Shown: piece after piece, positions 1 to 11,064 of the stretch
How the letters are laid out: each line of letters starts with the position of its first letter
How positions within the stretch are numbered: position 1 is the stretch's first letter
Assembly (NCBI GenBank): GCA_017311315.1
Contig: CM029612.1
Location: 51,356,200-51,420,199, forward strand
From: Dendrocalamus latiflorus
Taxonomy: Eukaryota; Streptophyta; Magnoliopsida; Poales; Poaceae
Length of the DNA stretch: 64,000 nt
Reading direction: 5' to 3'
Program-made: the position numbers and the translations under genes
The notes under the pieces: generated by a model
Told to the model about the DNA's origin: nothing
The model's database searches: none
What the model saw: only the letters and a program-made list of their open reading frames with translations

Positions 1-2155
1 GAAGCGAAATCCAACCTAAGATTGGATACAAGTGGGACAGACAGATTTAAGTGGAAGCTATGATCAGGTAAAGTGCACATTACGACCAACCCTGACAATT
101 TCCTAGATTCAAAATGTGAAGTGCACCAACAAAAGGACAGGTAAAGGAAACGCAAGGAAAGCTAGAAAGGCGAGAGAGAACTCTACAACATTTCCAGTCT
201 AGCATGTGGATGTTTTTGCAACAGAATTGAAGTCAACTCATCTTTTCTTCTTCTCCGATCTGATGCACTCAATACTTTGGTTCTTTCCTTGGTCCATCTG
301 GACCGTCAAAACGCCTCGACCATTCTGATCTGATGGGATTTTTCTTGAACCATTCCATTTGAACACGATCTCTTATTAAGCTGGGCTCATGAGATGCTCA
401 AGCCTATTCCGAACAAACCCGGATGCTGAAATCGAGAAAGGTTTAACCTTGAAACGAATTCGATTATAGCTCCGGAGATCGGCCCCAATTATATGGCGCA
501 TTAAGAGTTTAAGACTGCGCGGCACGAGTAGGGCAGGCACATGGTCAGCAGCAGTAAATGCAGGTCAAAACTGTTAGTAGAAGCCTGGAGCAGAGCAAAT
601 CAATGTGGATTAATTGCAAGGTCAAGGTGTTGGAGAGTGCCATGAAACCCAATCACTGCGTACGGAGCGCACCAGCGCGAGATGAATGTGTTGGACCAAA
701 ATGGCGACAGAGGGGGGTGAATATCGACTTTAAAACTTCCCCCAACAGTATCTACTAAAAGACTATTCTTCTCCGATAGCTATGACAGCTATGAAGTAAG
801 AAAATGAACACTCACTGCAAATAGATATTAACCGAGAAATATCAGCGAGAGAGAAATCTGACACTGCAGGCAGTAAAATGGAGCAGAGAGAGCACAAGAA
901 AAAGGAAACCAAAAGCAATTTTGAAACTGCAGTCGAACTAACACACTAGCACTAAAAGACAGAAAAATCCAATCGTCTTTAGTGCAAGCAAGAAAAGCAT
1001 ATGGACTGCCGAACTAACACACTAGCACTAAAAGACAGAAAAACCCAATCGTCTTTAGTGCAAGCAAAAAAAGCTTATGGACTGCAGGAAGAGAGATGAC
1101 TTTGCTGCCAAACGAAAGGAGTACTGAAAATAATTATCGCACAGGAGTGAAACTGAATGGGAAACTGCAGTTTGGCAGAGAAACCAAAGTAAACCGAAGA
1201 ATATTCCTCTCCTATGCAGTTGGCTAGAATTTCTGAAATCTGACTGCTGACCGAAAATGAGCTGCTAGTAGAGGAAATGCTGAATTCAGAGAAAGCTGAG
1301 AAAAGAGAGAAAAATAGCTAGACTCCTTAGACCAAAAGGAAGGCACTGCGAGCTAAATAGCCTCAGAAACCTAGAGGAACAGAGAAGATAACTAAGCACT
1401 TGAAAAATCAACTTTAGAGTGAAAAGCTGAAATTTACAGAGGCAACCACAAAAACTTAAATTCCCATCTCATTCTTAATCCTCTGGGCATGAAACCTTGC
1501 AGATATACTAGCAATAGCAAAGGGTCTCTCCTGACTCAAATTCAAGCCAACACACAAAGGAAATCAAGAAATGTATCCAAACCCTAGAATGAGCAGAAAC
1601 TGAACAAGAGCATCTCAAAAATCCAAATTGCCATCTCTTCGCTGATCCTCTGGCTATGAAATTTTGGAACTAGATACTAGATAGCCTCAGAGCTCTCCAT
1701 ACCAAATTTCAAGCCATCTAGCGAAGAGAATCAAGAGTTTCTCCAAAACCCTAGAACTTTGAAGTCATGAACAGAGGAAGGCCAAAACTTAAAACAGAAA
1801 TTAAAGCCAAGTTTGCTCTCGAGAAACTCGATCAAATGATCTTGAGGCACTATCCCACCATAGAGCAACCCATTTTGCCACTCCCCAACGCCAGACAACA
1901 AGAAATCAAGAAACTCTTAATCAAGCCAAAAAGGAAAAAAACCGAAGAACAAAGAGTCAGAGACTTGAACTAAATCAACCAAAGCATCCCATATTGATAT
2001 TGAGGATCAAAGAGACGTCCCCATACGCATGTACATTAGAACAAGAGTTGATTACATGGATTCTCTACTCAATCCCTCACCTCACCCTCTCCAATCTCAA
2101 GAACTCACTACATTCTTCCTGGAACACACAGAGGCAGTGAACGTGGGGGGCAACA
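1..2155. other. Non-coding, probably retrotransposon-derived DNA
   Basis: No convincing coding region: the short open frames here have no recognisable domain. On the minus strand this stretch lies directly downstream of a polypurine tract (2800-2813) belonging to the Copia remnant to the right, so part of it is expected to be that element's 3' LTR. I could not place the LTR end because no second LTR is present for comparison. A 76-bp tandem duplication occurs at 934-1085. Confidence 0.5.
934..1085. repeat. Tandem duplication, 76-bp unit x2
   Basis: Unit 1 is 934-1009 and unit 2 is 1010-1085. Both begin CGAACTAACACACTAGCAC and end in TATGGACTGC, differing at only a few positions. This is a simple local duplication in non-coding DNA. 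Confidence 0.9.
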
Positions 2156-2687
2156 TAGGGCTGTAAACGAGCCGAGCTCGAGCGAGCTTGGCCTTCCAGG
2201 CTCGAGCTCGGTAGAAGCTCGAGCCGAGCTCGAGCCGAGCTCGAGTTGGGGTCCGAGCTTGGACCTGGGCTCGAGCTCGGCTCGGTCTAAGCTCGAGTAG
2301 GCTCGAGCTCGGCTCGTTCAAGCTCGATAACAATTAAAATAATTTATTGTACACTATTTTTCAATAATAAAAAAATTTTTTTTAAGTTCGAGCTCGGCTC
2401 TAGTAAACTCGATAACAGCCAAAATAATTGAAATATGCACTAATTTTTAATAATAAAAAAAGCTCGAGCTCGAGTTCGGCTCGAGAAAGCTCGGTAAGAA
2501 TTAATATGTATTATTATTTAAGCTCGAATCGGGGCTCGCGAACTATTCGAGCTCGGCTCGGTGAAGCTCGCGAGCTCGAGATCAAGCTCGAGTTCGGCTC
2601 GTTTAAAGTTCGAACCGAGCTCGAATCGAGCCTAGAACGAGCCGAACTCGAGTAGCTCGCGAGCTTCGAGCTTTTTTTACAGCCCTA
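2156..2687. mobile_element. hAT-type MITE rich in GAGCTCG / CTCGAGC
   Basis: The ends are inverted copies: TAGGGCTGTAAA at 2156 and TTTACAGCCCTA ending at 2687. The subterminal sequence is densely packed with overlapping self-complementary words (GAGCTC, CTCGAG, AGCTCGAGCTCGGCTCG-type). TAGGG-type TIRs and this base pattern are typical of non-autonomous hAT elements in plants. I did not find a clean 8-bp target duplication. It sits inside the presumed 3' LTR region of the Copia remnant, so it is a nested, later insertion. Confidence 0.7.
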
Positions 2688-2799
2688 GTATTCAACACCA
2701 ACTCTCACCCACTAAAGAGCCAAAGCAAAACTACTCCCTAAAGAAAGAACAAGTTTTCCTCAAATCAAGGCTCCCGAAAATGGCTTTTTCTACCACTAA

Positions 2800-5700
2800 T
2801 CTCCCCCTTTTGGCAATAAACACATCAAGGATGCAAGGAAGAGAACAAGTCATGAATGAAACGGCTGAAGCTTGATTATTCTAAGCATTTAGAGCCATGA
2901 GAATTATCCATAATGACCATAAGAAATTACACCGTGCCGTAACTCAACAAGAGGCTATATAGATCATGACAAGATATGTATATCCTAGCTATAACACATA
3001 GATGACAATATGAAATGTAGATTATGATGTGATCATGTCAAGTCATCAAGAAGCAAAATCTAGCTAGAGATATCCAAGGATGATGCAGGCCATGTCAATA
3101 AGCTAAACAGAACCAAGAATCTAGTATTGCGTCCAAATAGAGTGCTACATTCTCAAGAATGAAACATTAGTTGAAGTATTTGGTTCTTTTTGTAGCTTAA
3201 GCAAATTGAGCACATAAAACATCGTCTTTTAAAAACATATGGTCATTTCCAACCCATTTTTTGTTATGTGCTAGATCTCAAGCTTTATGCGACTACTCCA
3301 AGCAAGAAGCTTAAGAAGATAGTCTAGATCATCCAAAACTCCCCCTGAGTTCATGCCTAGTGTAATGGCAAGCCGTCTCATGAGAAAGAATTGGTGAGAT
3401 CAGTTTTTTCCGCACAAAAGAGATCTTTTTGCATTTTAACATGATGTACTAACTCATGCATCAACAAGAGACGAAAATAGCTCAATCTAAGGCTCAATAG
3501 AGATTCAACGCTCAGCTTAGCCTATTTGACATGGCATGAATCATAAACGGATAGCTCAAGAAAGACTAATCTCAAGTGCTAACATGACAAGTTTTAATTC
3601 AAGTTGAGCAATTTTAATTAACTTATCATGGTAAAAGCTAGTCTACACATATGAAGTCATGATAAATCTAGCAAATAAGCACAAGTCATGGCAAGGTGTA
3701 GTGCATTGTAAGCATGTCATAACAGAATAATAATCAGGGCTCAATGCAGTTATATTACAATGCTGAAAATGCAAATGCAGAAAATCCAACTCCCCCTCAA
3801 CATGAGATGAAACTTTTAGTTCAAGTAGAGTCATGTCAATATTAAGCTCTAGAAGCTCCCAAATGAACTTCCCTGAACCAAAGCAATAGAAACGAGAAGC
3901 TGGGAAAGAAATCAAAACGGGCAGTCCTTAAAGCATAGATAAGATATAGAGGAAACTATGGCTCAGACTGACTCTCATCTACCCCATATGACTCTAGAAC
4001 TATTAGTCTGGTAATCTACCTCACTAGGGAGCAAACACGTACCCTGTCTACCCAAGGGTGGCCCGACCCTTGCTAGAACCTAAAAGCAGTGAATGGGCTC
4101 AACCTAGTGAGAGAAGAGAAGCAGCTAATAGAGCAGGATCCTAGAATCACAAGATAAGAGCAAGAAGTCTAAACGACTAGACAAGAAGAACACTCTAACC
4201 TATGCTAGAAGGACTAATCCCAATGCACCCTTATGCAATGCCGCAGAAAAAAAATGTAAGAGCATAATCAATATAATAAAGCAGTAAAGCACAAAGCTCC
4301 CCCTCACAACAGTCCATAAGGACATACCACCCCAAGCTCTCCCTGCAGAGCTGAAAACCTAGAGCTATCCAATGGCTTGGTGAAGATATCAGCCAACTGG
4401 TGGTCACTCTCCACAAACTAGAGCACGATGTCACCCTTCTCTACATGGTCTCTAAGGAAGTGATAACGAATATCGATGTGCTTGGTCCGAGAGTGCTGCA
4501 CTGGGTTCTTAGCAATGTTAATCGCAGACGTGTTATCACAAAAGAGTGGAACACTGTCTAGAGTTAACCCAAAGTCCCGCAGGGTCGAGACCATCCAAAG
4601 CACTTGGCTACAGCAACTGGCTGCAGCAACGTACTCGGCCTCTGCGGTGGACTGTGCAACACCGGACTGCTTCCTCGAAGACCAAGAAATGAGAGAAGTG
4701 CCAATGAACTGGCAGGTGCCCGACGTGCTCTTCCTATGATCCTATCTATCCTACAGCCAGCAAAGTCTGCATCCGAGTAGGCTCTCAAGGAAAGACAAGA
4801 AGAGGAAGAGTACCAGATACCATAGTCAATGGTAGCTCGAAGGTACCAAGAATGTGCTTCACCGCATGGCGGTGAGATACGCGAGGAGAAGCCTGAAACC
4901 GAGCACAAAGACACACGGAAAAGTGTATGTCCGGTCTCGAGGCAGTGAGGTACAAGAGGGAGCCGATCATACTACGATACTCCTTCTGATCAACTGGCTC
5001 GCCGTCCTCATCTGGGTCAAGTGAAGCTGATGTAGCCATCGGAGTGGATACCGGCTTACCATCACTCATATCGAAGCGCTTCAGGAGGTCTCGAGTATAC
5101 TTGACCTGATGCAAGAAGGTGCCCTCCCGAGTCTGCTTGATTTGGAAGCCGAGGAAGAAGCTCAACTCGCTCATCATGCTCATCTCAAACTCTGAGCTCA
5201 TGACATCGGAAAACTGGGAAATGAGAGCATGCGAGGAGCCGCCAAAGATGATGTCATCCACATAAATCTGGACGAGCAGAAGATCAGTGCCATGCCGACG
5301 GATGAACAAGGTCTTGTCCACCTTACCCATATCAAACCATGACTCAACAAATAGGACTTAAGCCTCTCATACCAAGCTCTAGGAGCCTACTTAAGTCCAT
5401 ACAACGCTTTGGAAAGTTTGAAGACATGGTTTGGGTATTTGGGGTTCTCGAAATCAGGAGGTTGTCTGACATAGACTTCTTCCTCAATGAATCCATTAAG
5501 GAAGACACTCTTGACGTTCATCTGGTAAAACTTGAAACCCTTAGAAGCTGCAAAGCCAAGCATGATTCTAATGGCCTCAAGTCTAGCTACAGGGGCAAAG
5601 GTCTCCTCAAAATCTAGACCCTCAACCTGGGAGAAGCCATGAGCTACCAGTCTAACCTTATTTTGAATGACAACCCCATCCTCACTCTGCTTGTTTTTGA

Positions 5701-5995
5701 ACACCCACTTAGTCCCAATGACATTGTGACCTCGCGGGGGCTCGACAAGCGACCAAACCTTGTTTCTCTCGAAGTTCTCTAACTCCTCATGCATGGCATT
5801 GACCCAAGACTCATCTGAAAGGGCATGACTAACATCCTTGGGCTCAAAGGTGGCAACGAAGGCAGAATAGAGACAGAAATGTGACATGCCAGACTTCGAT
5901 CGAGTGACCCGTTCAAAGAGGTCTCCAATAATCTGCTCAAAGCGAGTGACCTCATCCATCTCTTCGGCTTGAGCATCCTCTCTCCTTTACGCGCA
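2800..5995 (-). mobile_element. 5'-truncated Sirevirus-type Copia retrotransposon
   Basis: On the minus strand the element runs from a reverse transcriptase region (about 5959) through RNase H (about 4420) into a long non-coding 3' part that ends at a polypurine tract (2800-2813, GGGGGAG type). Further GGGGGAG tracts on the minus strand lie at 3339-3346, 3790-3797 and 4297-4304; repeated polypurine tracts between pol and the 3' LTR are a known Sirevirus trait. Gag, protease, integrase and the 5' LTR are missing: sequence right of about 5995 is unrelated. It is a dead relative of the intact element at 19105-30387. Confidence 0.8.
4420..5959 (-). pseudogene. Degenerate Copia pol (reverse transcriptase and RNase H)
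   Basis: Reading the minus strand, the frame at 5959-5387 carries the Copia RT start (NVIGTKWVFKNK, then FAPVARLEAIR). The frame at 5330-4785 carries the catalytic YVDDIIFG and the FFLGFQIKQ motif. Other frames at 4914-4418 carry the RNase H part (YSDADFAGC, then KHIDIRYHFLRDH). The switches of frame, the loss of everything N-terminal to the RT and a broken RNase H show that it cannot make a working polyprotein. Similarity to the intact pol at 22818-25973 is clear over the RT core, so it belongs to the same broad lineage but is much older. Confidence 0.9.
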
Positions 5996-6012
5996 TGGCG
6001 ACAGCCTTCCAT

Positions 6013-7094
6013 TCAGCTCACGGCACTTGACGTGTTCGTCCGAGCCAGCGGACGGTTCTGCTCTTTTTCAGTTTTAAATTTTTCTACAGTAATTAGCTTT
6101 TAAATAAAGTATCCTTTCAAGATAAGGTCTACTAGTTAATTGTAGTACATACTGTACCTGTTTCATTTATATCGGTAAAAATCGTACATGAGTTTCAGTT
6201 ACTCTGCAATCTCTCACACGAATAATCTAAAAGCCATAAGCCGCAGCTAAAAGTCACAAGCCGCACTAAAAAAGAATAGGCCCGGAGTCTTCTCCAAGGC
6301 AGCTTCTTCTCCATCACTGAAATAAATTGATCCATCTTGAGAAACATGGGCGCCTTGAAAATAGGACACCAGTTCCGGAGCAAATCGAGCAGTCGTCTCC
6401 ACACCACTTTCCTACTCGACCATGGCTGCAACTGAAAAACCTAGTTATTTCGACAATGCCAAATACTCCACAAGCTAGCAGCACAAGCAGTGTTCAGCAC
6501 CGAATTTGCTGCGGCTTTCACTCTGTTCAACAAAGTCTTGGGACTTGGGAGTGGCTCATCCCCTTTCGCCCTTCACTCTTCAGCACAGCAATCCACGGGT
6601 ATCATCACCATAGCGCCGTTCTGAATGACGCACGCACAGCGAGGAATTCCGGAGTTTTTAGGGTGGTTTCTTCGAAGTTGCGCCGAATTGTACAGTAGCC
6701 TCTGTCTGTCACGAGATCATACATACGGGTGATCAGTTTCGGGCCGTACCCCTTTGTCGCGAAGTTTCGGCGAGATCACGAGGCCGCCGTCGGTCGTCGG
6801 CTCGTCGCCGAGGCGGACCCGACAGGCCCGCGCACCCCACGACAGGTGACAAGCGCTTTGATCCAATTTGCAACGTGAAAGCCATTCCTTCTTCACAGTT
6901 CGCACGGGGGCCGAATGCCCAAGCTGAAGAACCACCATCCATCAGGTTTATCAGGTGCTGGAAAGCGCTCCTTTCTCGTCATGGTTATATCAGGCTGCAG
7001 GCTTTGTTATTCAAGGGCCGTCGATGTACGGTAGCGTACGTAGAAGCATCGAAGCAGACATGCCACAACCTAAACCTACGACTAGCCTACGAGA
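6013..7094. other. Intergenic DNA without a recognisable gene
   Basis: Several open frames of 60-120 codons occur on both strands but none contains a known domain. The stretch contains a Tourist-like MITE (6044-6282) whose relative follows at 7095-7341. Confidence 0.5.
6044..6282. mobile_element. Tourist-like MITE, copy A
   Basis: The left part runs CTTTTTCAGTTTTAAATTTT and the right end reads AAAGAATAGGCCC. The internal sequence (TCTACTAGTTAATTGTAGTA, ATATCGG, then AAAGTCACAAGCCGC) is clearly homologous to the copy at 7095-7341 and, more distantly, to 54257-54494. Terminal GGGCCTRTTC-type ends fit PIF/Harbinger (Tourist) MITEs. Exact ends are approximate. Confidence 0.65.
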
Positions 7095-7341
7095 CTATGG
7101 TCGTGTTCTTTTTTATTTCTAAAAACTGCTTTTTAGTTTTTTCTATAGTAATTAATTTTTAAATAAAAAATCTTTTAAAGATAAAATCTACTAGTTAATT
7201 ATAGTACATACTTTACCGATTTTATTTATATCGGCAAAAGTCGCACGTGAATTTCTGTTATTCTATAATTTCTCGCATAAACAACCCAAAAGCCTCAAGC
7301 TGCAGTCAAAAGTCTTAAGTTTCAGCCAAAAAAATAGGCCC
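7095..7341. mobile_element. Tourist-like MITE, copy B
   Basis: Homologous along its length to copy A (shared TCTACTAGTTAATTATAGTA, ATATCGGCAAAAGTCGCACG, CAAAAGTCTTAAG), ending in AAAAAAATAGGCCC. The hAT element begins about 6 bp after its right end. Ends are approximate. Confidence 0.65.
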
Positions 7342-7539
7342 TATGACCAAGCTTGTTATGGCGTCGAGATATCGGCGATATCTCGTCGAGATATCGTCGT
7401 GGCGGCCAGCAGTCCCATGCCGTCCGGACGACATGAAGGTGGGCCGTATCCCGTCCGCCATGGAGCGATATAGCGGTGTGGCGTCTCTGTGGCGGTGTTG
7501 TGACGATAAATCGCCGCTCAGCGGACGCCATAGCCGCGC

Positions 7540-7860
7540 GGGGGCGGGGGGGGGGGGGGGGGTTAAGTCGAGACTCGCGGGTTTTGGCAGACATACCTCT
7601 ACGAGTCTAGGGTTTTGGCAGCCGGACGAAAAAGCGAGGAGAGAGGCAGCCCGCCGCCGAATCCGTCGCCGCCGCCGCCGAATCCGCCGTCGCCGCAGCC
7701 GGATCTGCTCTCGCCGACGCCGGATCCGCCGTGGCCGCCGTCGAATCCGCCGTCGCCGCATCCGAATCCGCCGTCGCCTCAGTCCAGCGCACCTCCTCCG
7801 GCTGCCGCCTGCTTCGCCGCCACCTCCTCCGATCCGCCGTCGCCTCCAGGCCCTCCACCG
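7540..7860 (+). repeat. G homopolymer and CCG-rich minisatellite in hAT 5' exon
   Basis: A run of about 23 nearly uninterrupted G residues at 7540-7562 is followed by an imperfect repeat of AATCCGCCGTCGCCGCA-type words at about 7655-7800. It produces long arginine- or proline-rich frames on both strands that I do not regard as genes. A GTGAGC splice donor follows at 7861. Confidence 0.7.
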
Positions 7861-8065
7861 GTGAGCTTCCTCAGTCCTCACTCGCCTCATGCTCTCGCTC
7901 AGACGCCTCACGGTATCGAGTCGAAATGGACGGAGCAGCCGAGGTCCGAGCGTCCGCTCGTTTTATGCATTGCTGTTTGCGTTGCGTTGCTCGCCGGTGG
8001 CTGTTTGCGTTGCGCCGGTCGGCAGAACAGTAAACGGCTAGTCCGAACTGATGAACTCTGAACAG

Positions 8066-8348
8066 TTAGTAAATATGTGAATTAGTAAATATGTGTAGGC
8101 TGCTAAGTATTGCTAGTAAATAGTTAGTAAAATCAGTAAATATGTGTAGGCTGCTAAGTATTGCTTTATACTAGTTACTAATTTCAATGATCCAATCAAT
8201 AATCATAGTGATTATTGATTGGATCATTGAAATTAGTAACTAGTATAAAGCAATACTTAGCAGCCTACACATATTTACTGATTTTACTAACTATTTACTA
8301 GCAATACTTAGCAGCCTACACATATTTACTAATTCACATATTTACTAA
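8066..8348. repeat. Perfect 140-bp palindrome with 3-nt loop
   Basis: The left arm 8066-8205 and right arm 8209-8348 are exact reverse complements as far as I can compare base by base, separated by TAG (8206-8208). Each arm contains an internal direct repeat of a TAGTAAATATGTGTAGGCTG unit. It lies inside the probable 5'UTR intron of the hAT transposase (donor GTGAGC at 7861, acceptor ATGCAG ending at 8383). Transcribed RNA would fold into a 140-bp perfect hairpin. Confidence 0.95.
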
Positions 8349-8401
8349 TATCTTATATGCTAATGTTAGTTTGTAATATGCAGAAACACGACATATCATA
8401 A

Positions 8402-10716
8402 ATGGCAACTGAAAGCACAGGGGGCTCTAACGCCGACTCATATGATCCAATGACCGATCCTAAACGGAGGGCAAAGTCAAATGATCCGGGATGGAAGTAT
8501 GGGTTTTGGCCAATAATTGGCAACCGAGATTCAGTGCAATGTTCACTTTGTGGCAAAATTGTACATGGAGGAATAACGAGGCTTAAGGAGCATCTTGTGG
8601 GTGGGTTTGGAGATGTTCAAAAGTGTGCCAAAACAACCACAGCAATCACACGAGAGATGCATGATGCTTTGATGAAAAAGAAGAAGGAGAGACCACTCTT
8701 CCTAGATGACGATGAAGAAGAACCACAAGATGAAGATCATGATGTGACAGAGGACTCCCAAGAGGTTAGGAGTGTTGTGCAGCCAAGCTCAGGGACAGCT
8801 GCTAAAAGAAAACAATCTGCCTTGAAGTTCAAGGGTCCACCACCAAAGATTCCAAAGGAGACCAAGTCCATTAGCGCAATGCTTCGACGTACACCCACAG
8901 AGGTTGTAGAGCAAAGACATGCTAAAGGGGCTTCTCAAAGTAGCATTCAGTCCAGTATGAGGACCAAGGAAGAAAGGCATGCCGTCAACATGGAGATAGC
9001 CAAGTTCTTTTATGAGTGTGGCATACCATTTAATGCCGCAAATTCAAGACAATTTGAGATTGCTATGGAGGCCGTTGCACAGTATGGTTCTGGATACAAA
9101 CCTCCCAGCTACCATGAGCTAAGAGAGCCATTGCTTGCGGAGGTGGTTAAGGAGATAGATAATTCAAAGGTGAAGCATGAGGAGATGTGGAAGCAATATG
9201 GTTGCACACTCATGTCGGATGGTTGGACAGATAGAAGGGGGCGACATTTGATTAACTTTCTTGTCAACAGTCCAGAAGGGACTTTCTTCTTGGAATCTGT
9301 TGATGCATCAAGTGAAGTGCATGATGCAAGAATGTTAGCTGATTTGCTAGAGAAGCGGATCATTAACATTGGAAAGGATAAAGTTGTTCAAGTTGTCACT
9401 GATAATGGTGCTAATTATAAGGCAGCGGGCAAGCTTCTCATGGAAAGGATTCCTACACTTTTTTGGACCCCATGTGCTGCACATTGCTTAGACCTTATGT
9501 TGGAAGACATAGGTAAGTTGAAGGAATTTAAGAAGCCCATTGCACGTGCCCGGCATGTCACCACTTTTATTTACAGGCATGGGAAGCTTCTTAGTGCAAT
9601 GAGGGAGAAGACAGGTGGGATGGATCTTGTGAGACCAGCAGCTACCCGGTTTGCCACAACATTCCTTACTTTGCGGAGTTTGTACAAGCACAAAGACGCT
9701 TTGAGGTATCTTTTTACTGATAATGATTGGACTATGACCAAATTGGCAAAGACGGAGGCTGGAAAAAAAGCGTATGCCATTGTGCTTTCTAGAGAGTTTT
9801 GGAATTCGGTTGAGGATTGCCTTAGAGCTACACAGCCACTTCTTGTTGTATTGAGGATGGTTGATGGTGATGAGAAGCCTGCCATGCCAGAGGTTGCGGC
9901 ATGCATGGCTCACGCAAAAGAAAAGATCAATGGAGCCTTCCCTACCCAAAACAAGAAAGGTTTGCTCAAGAGCATCATGAAAATTATAGAAGAGCGTTGG
10001 GAGAAGCAAATGGACACCCCACTATATGGGGCTGCCCTCTATTTGAACCCAGGGAAATTCTTTGACATCCAGAAGAAGGGTGATGATGCATGTGTTGGGG
10101 AGTTAAGGGGTTGCTTCACTGATGTGCTTGCAAAAATGATAGAAGATGAGGATCTTAGAAATAAGATCGATCAACAAGGCATTCTTTATGAGGACCGACG
10201 CGGAGATGTCTTTTCAAATAAAATGGCAATCCAAAACATCAACACAAGGAGCCCTCGTAAGTGTTTTAAGTTTTAACTATTAAATTTCAGCATGTATGTT
10301 TTTTTAGTCTTAAGTCATAATATTAATACATGCATGTATTTTTGTCATTTTAGTTGATTGGTGGCGTTCATATGGAGGTAGAGCCATTGAGCTACAAAGA
10401 TTTGCAAAGCGTATCGTTAGTCTTTGTGCTTCATCATCCGGTTGTGAGCGAAATTGGAGTGCATTTGAATTTGTAAGTCAAGTTGATTAATTTTGTTAGC
10501 AAAATTTCAGCAAACATATTATTATTTTTTGCTTACCTTGATCATTTGTAGATCCATACCAAGAAAAGAAACCGGTTAGAGCACAAAAAATTGAATGATT
10601 TGGTCTATGTTGCATACAACCGAAAGATGACAAGTAGATTTCAAAAGCGGCGTGAGGAAGGTGGCAAAAGTTATGACCCTTTGGTCATAGAAGAGTTTGA
10701 TTGGGGCAATGAATGA
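8402..10716 (+). CDS. hAT transposase (BED finger, DUF659, hAT dimerisation)
   Basis: Three exons: 8402-10256 (donor GTAAGT), 10354-10472 (acceptor TTTTAG, donor GTAAGT) and 10552 onward (acceptor TTTGTAG). Reading phases join correctly. The N-terminus has a BED-type zinc finger (CSLCGK with a distal H near residues 45-65), a lysine-rich linker and a DUF659-like catalytic core (GWTDRRGRHLINF near residue 275; PCAAHCLDL). The spliced exons encode the hAT dimerisation signature (DWWRSYGG, then CSSSGCERNWSAFEF-like). A TGA at 10714-10716 stops the protein at about 712 aa. The same frame stays open to 11064 and encodes an acidic tail (EDEPHSGNEEEEEEEI), so the stop looks like a recent TGG-to-TGA change. 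The enzyme may still work because the dimerisation domain lies before the stop. Confidence 0.85.
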
Positions 10717-11064
10717 GTTGACCCAATGGCCGAACCGCCTCAAGGTGCTCGTGGGTGTGATCTTACGTGGGACCATGTTGATGAAGCCATTGGTGCATCA
10801 CGCGAGCTTCAAGGTCGTAATCTTCCTAGGAGGGCTCATGGTGATCCTGTGACCTACACTCGACGTGTGAGATGTACATCAAGAATGGTTGAAGAAGATG
10901 AGCCACACTCGGGCAATGAAGAAGAAGAGGAAGAAGAAATCATGCTTGATGACGATGATGTGGATGATTATGGTGAAGATCCAATTGATGCTAGCCAACA
11001 TAGTGATGGAAATAACATTGTAGCATCTACCAATTTAGATGAGTTCGAATTGGATGACTTTTGA
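10717..11064 (+). pseudogene. Read-through tail of the hAT transposase
   Basis: In the same frame as exon 3, beyond the premature TGA, the sequence continues for 115 codons (VDPMAEPPQGARGCDL, then an acidic Asp/Glu-rich stretch and a final DDF) to a stop at 11064. Codon quality and the absence of other stops indicate it was recently part of the transposase. An independent start at 10726 is possible but unlikely. Confidence 0.7.

Noticed and set aside
7315..8061. Long arginine- and proline-rich frames on both strands (100-198 codons)
   Set aside because: They follow a CCG/CGG repeat and a G run in the hAT 5' exon and exist on several frames at once; no domain and no conserved start.
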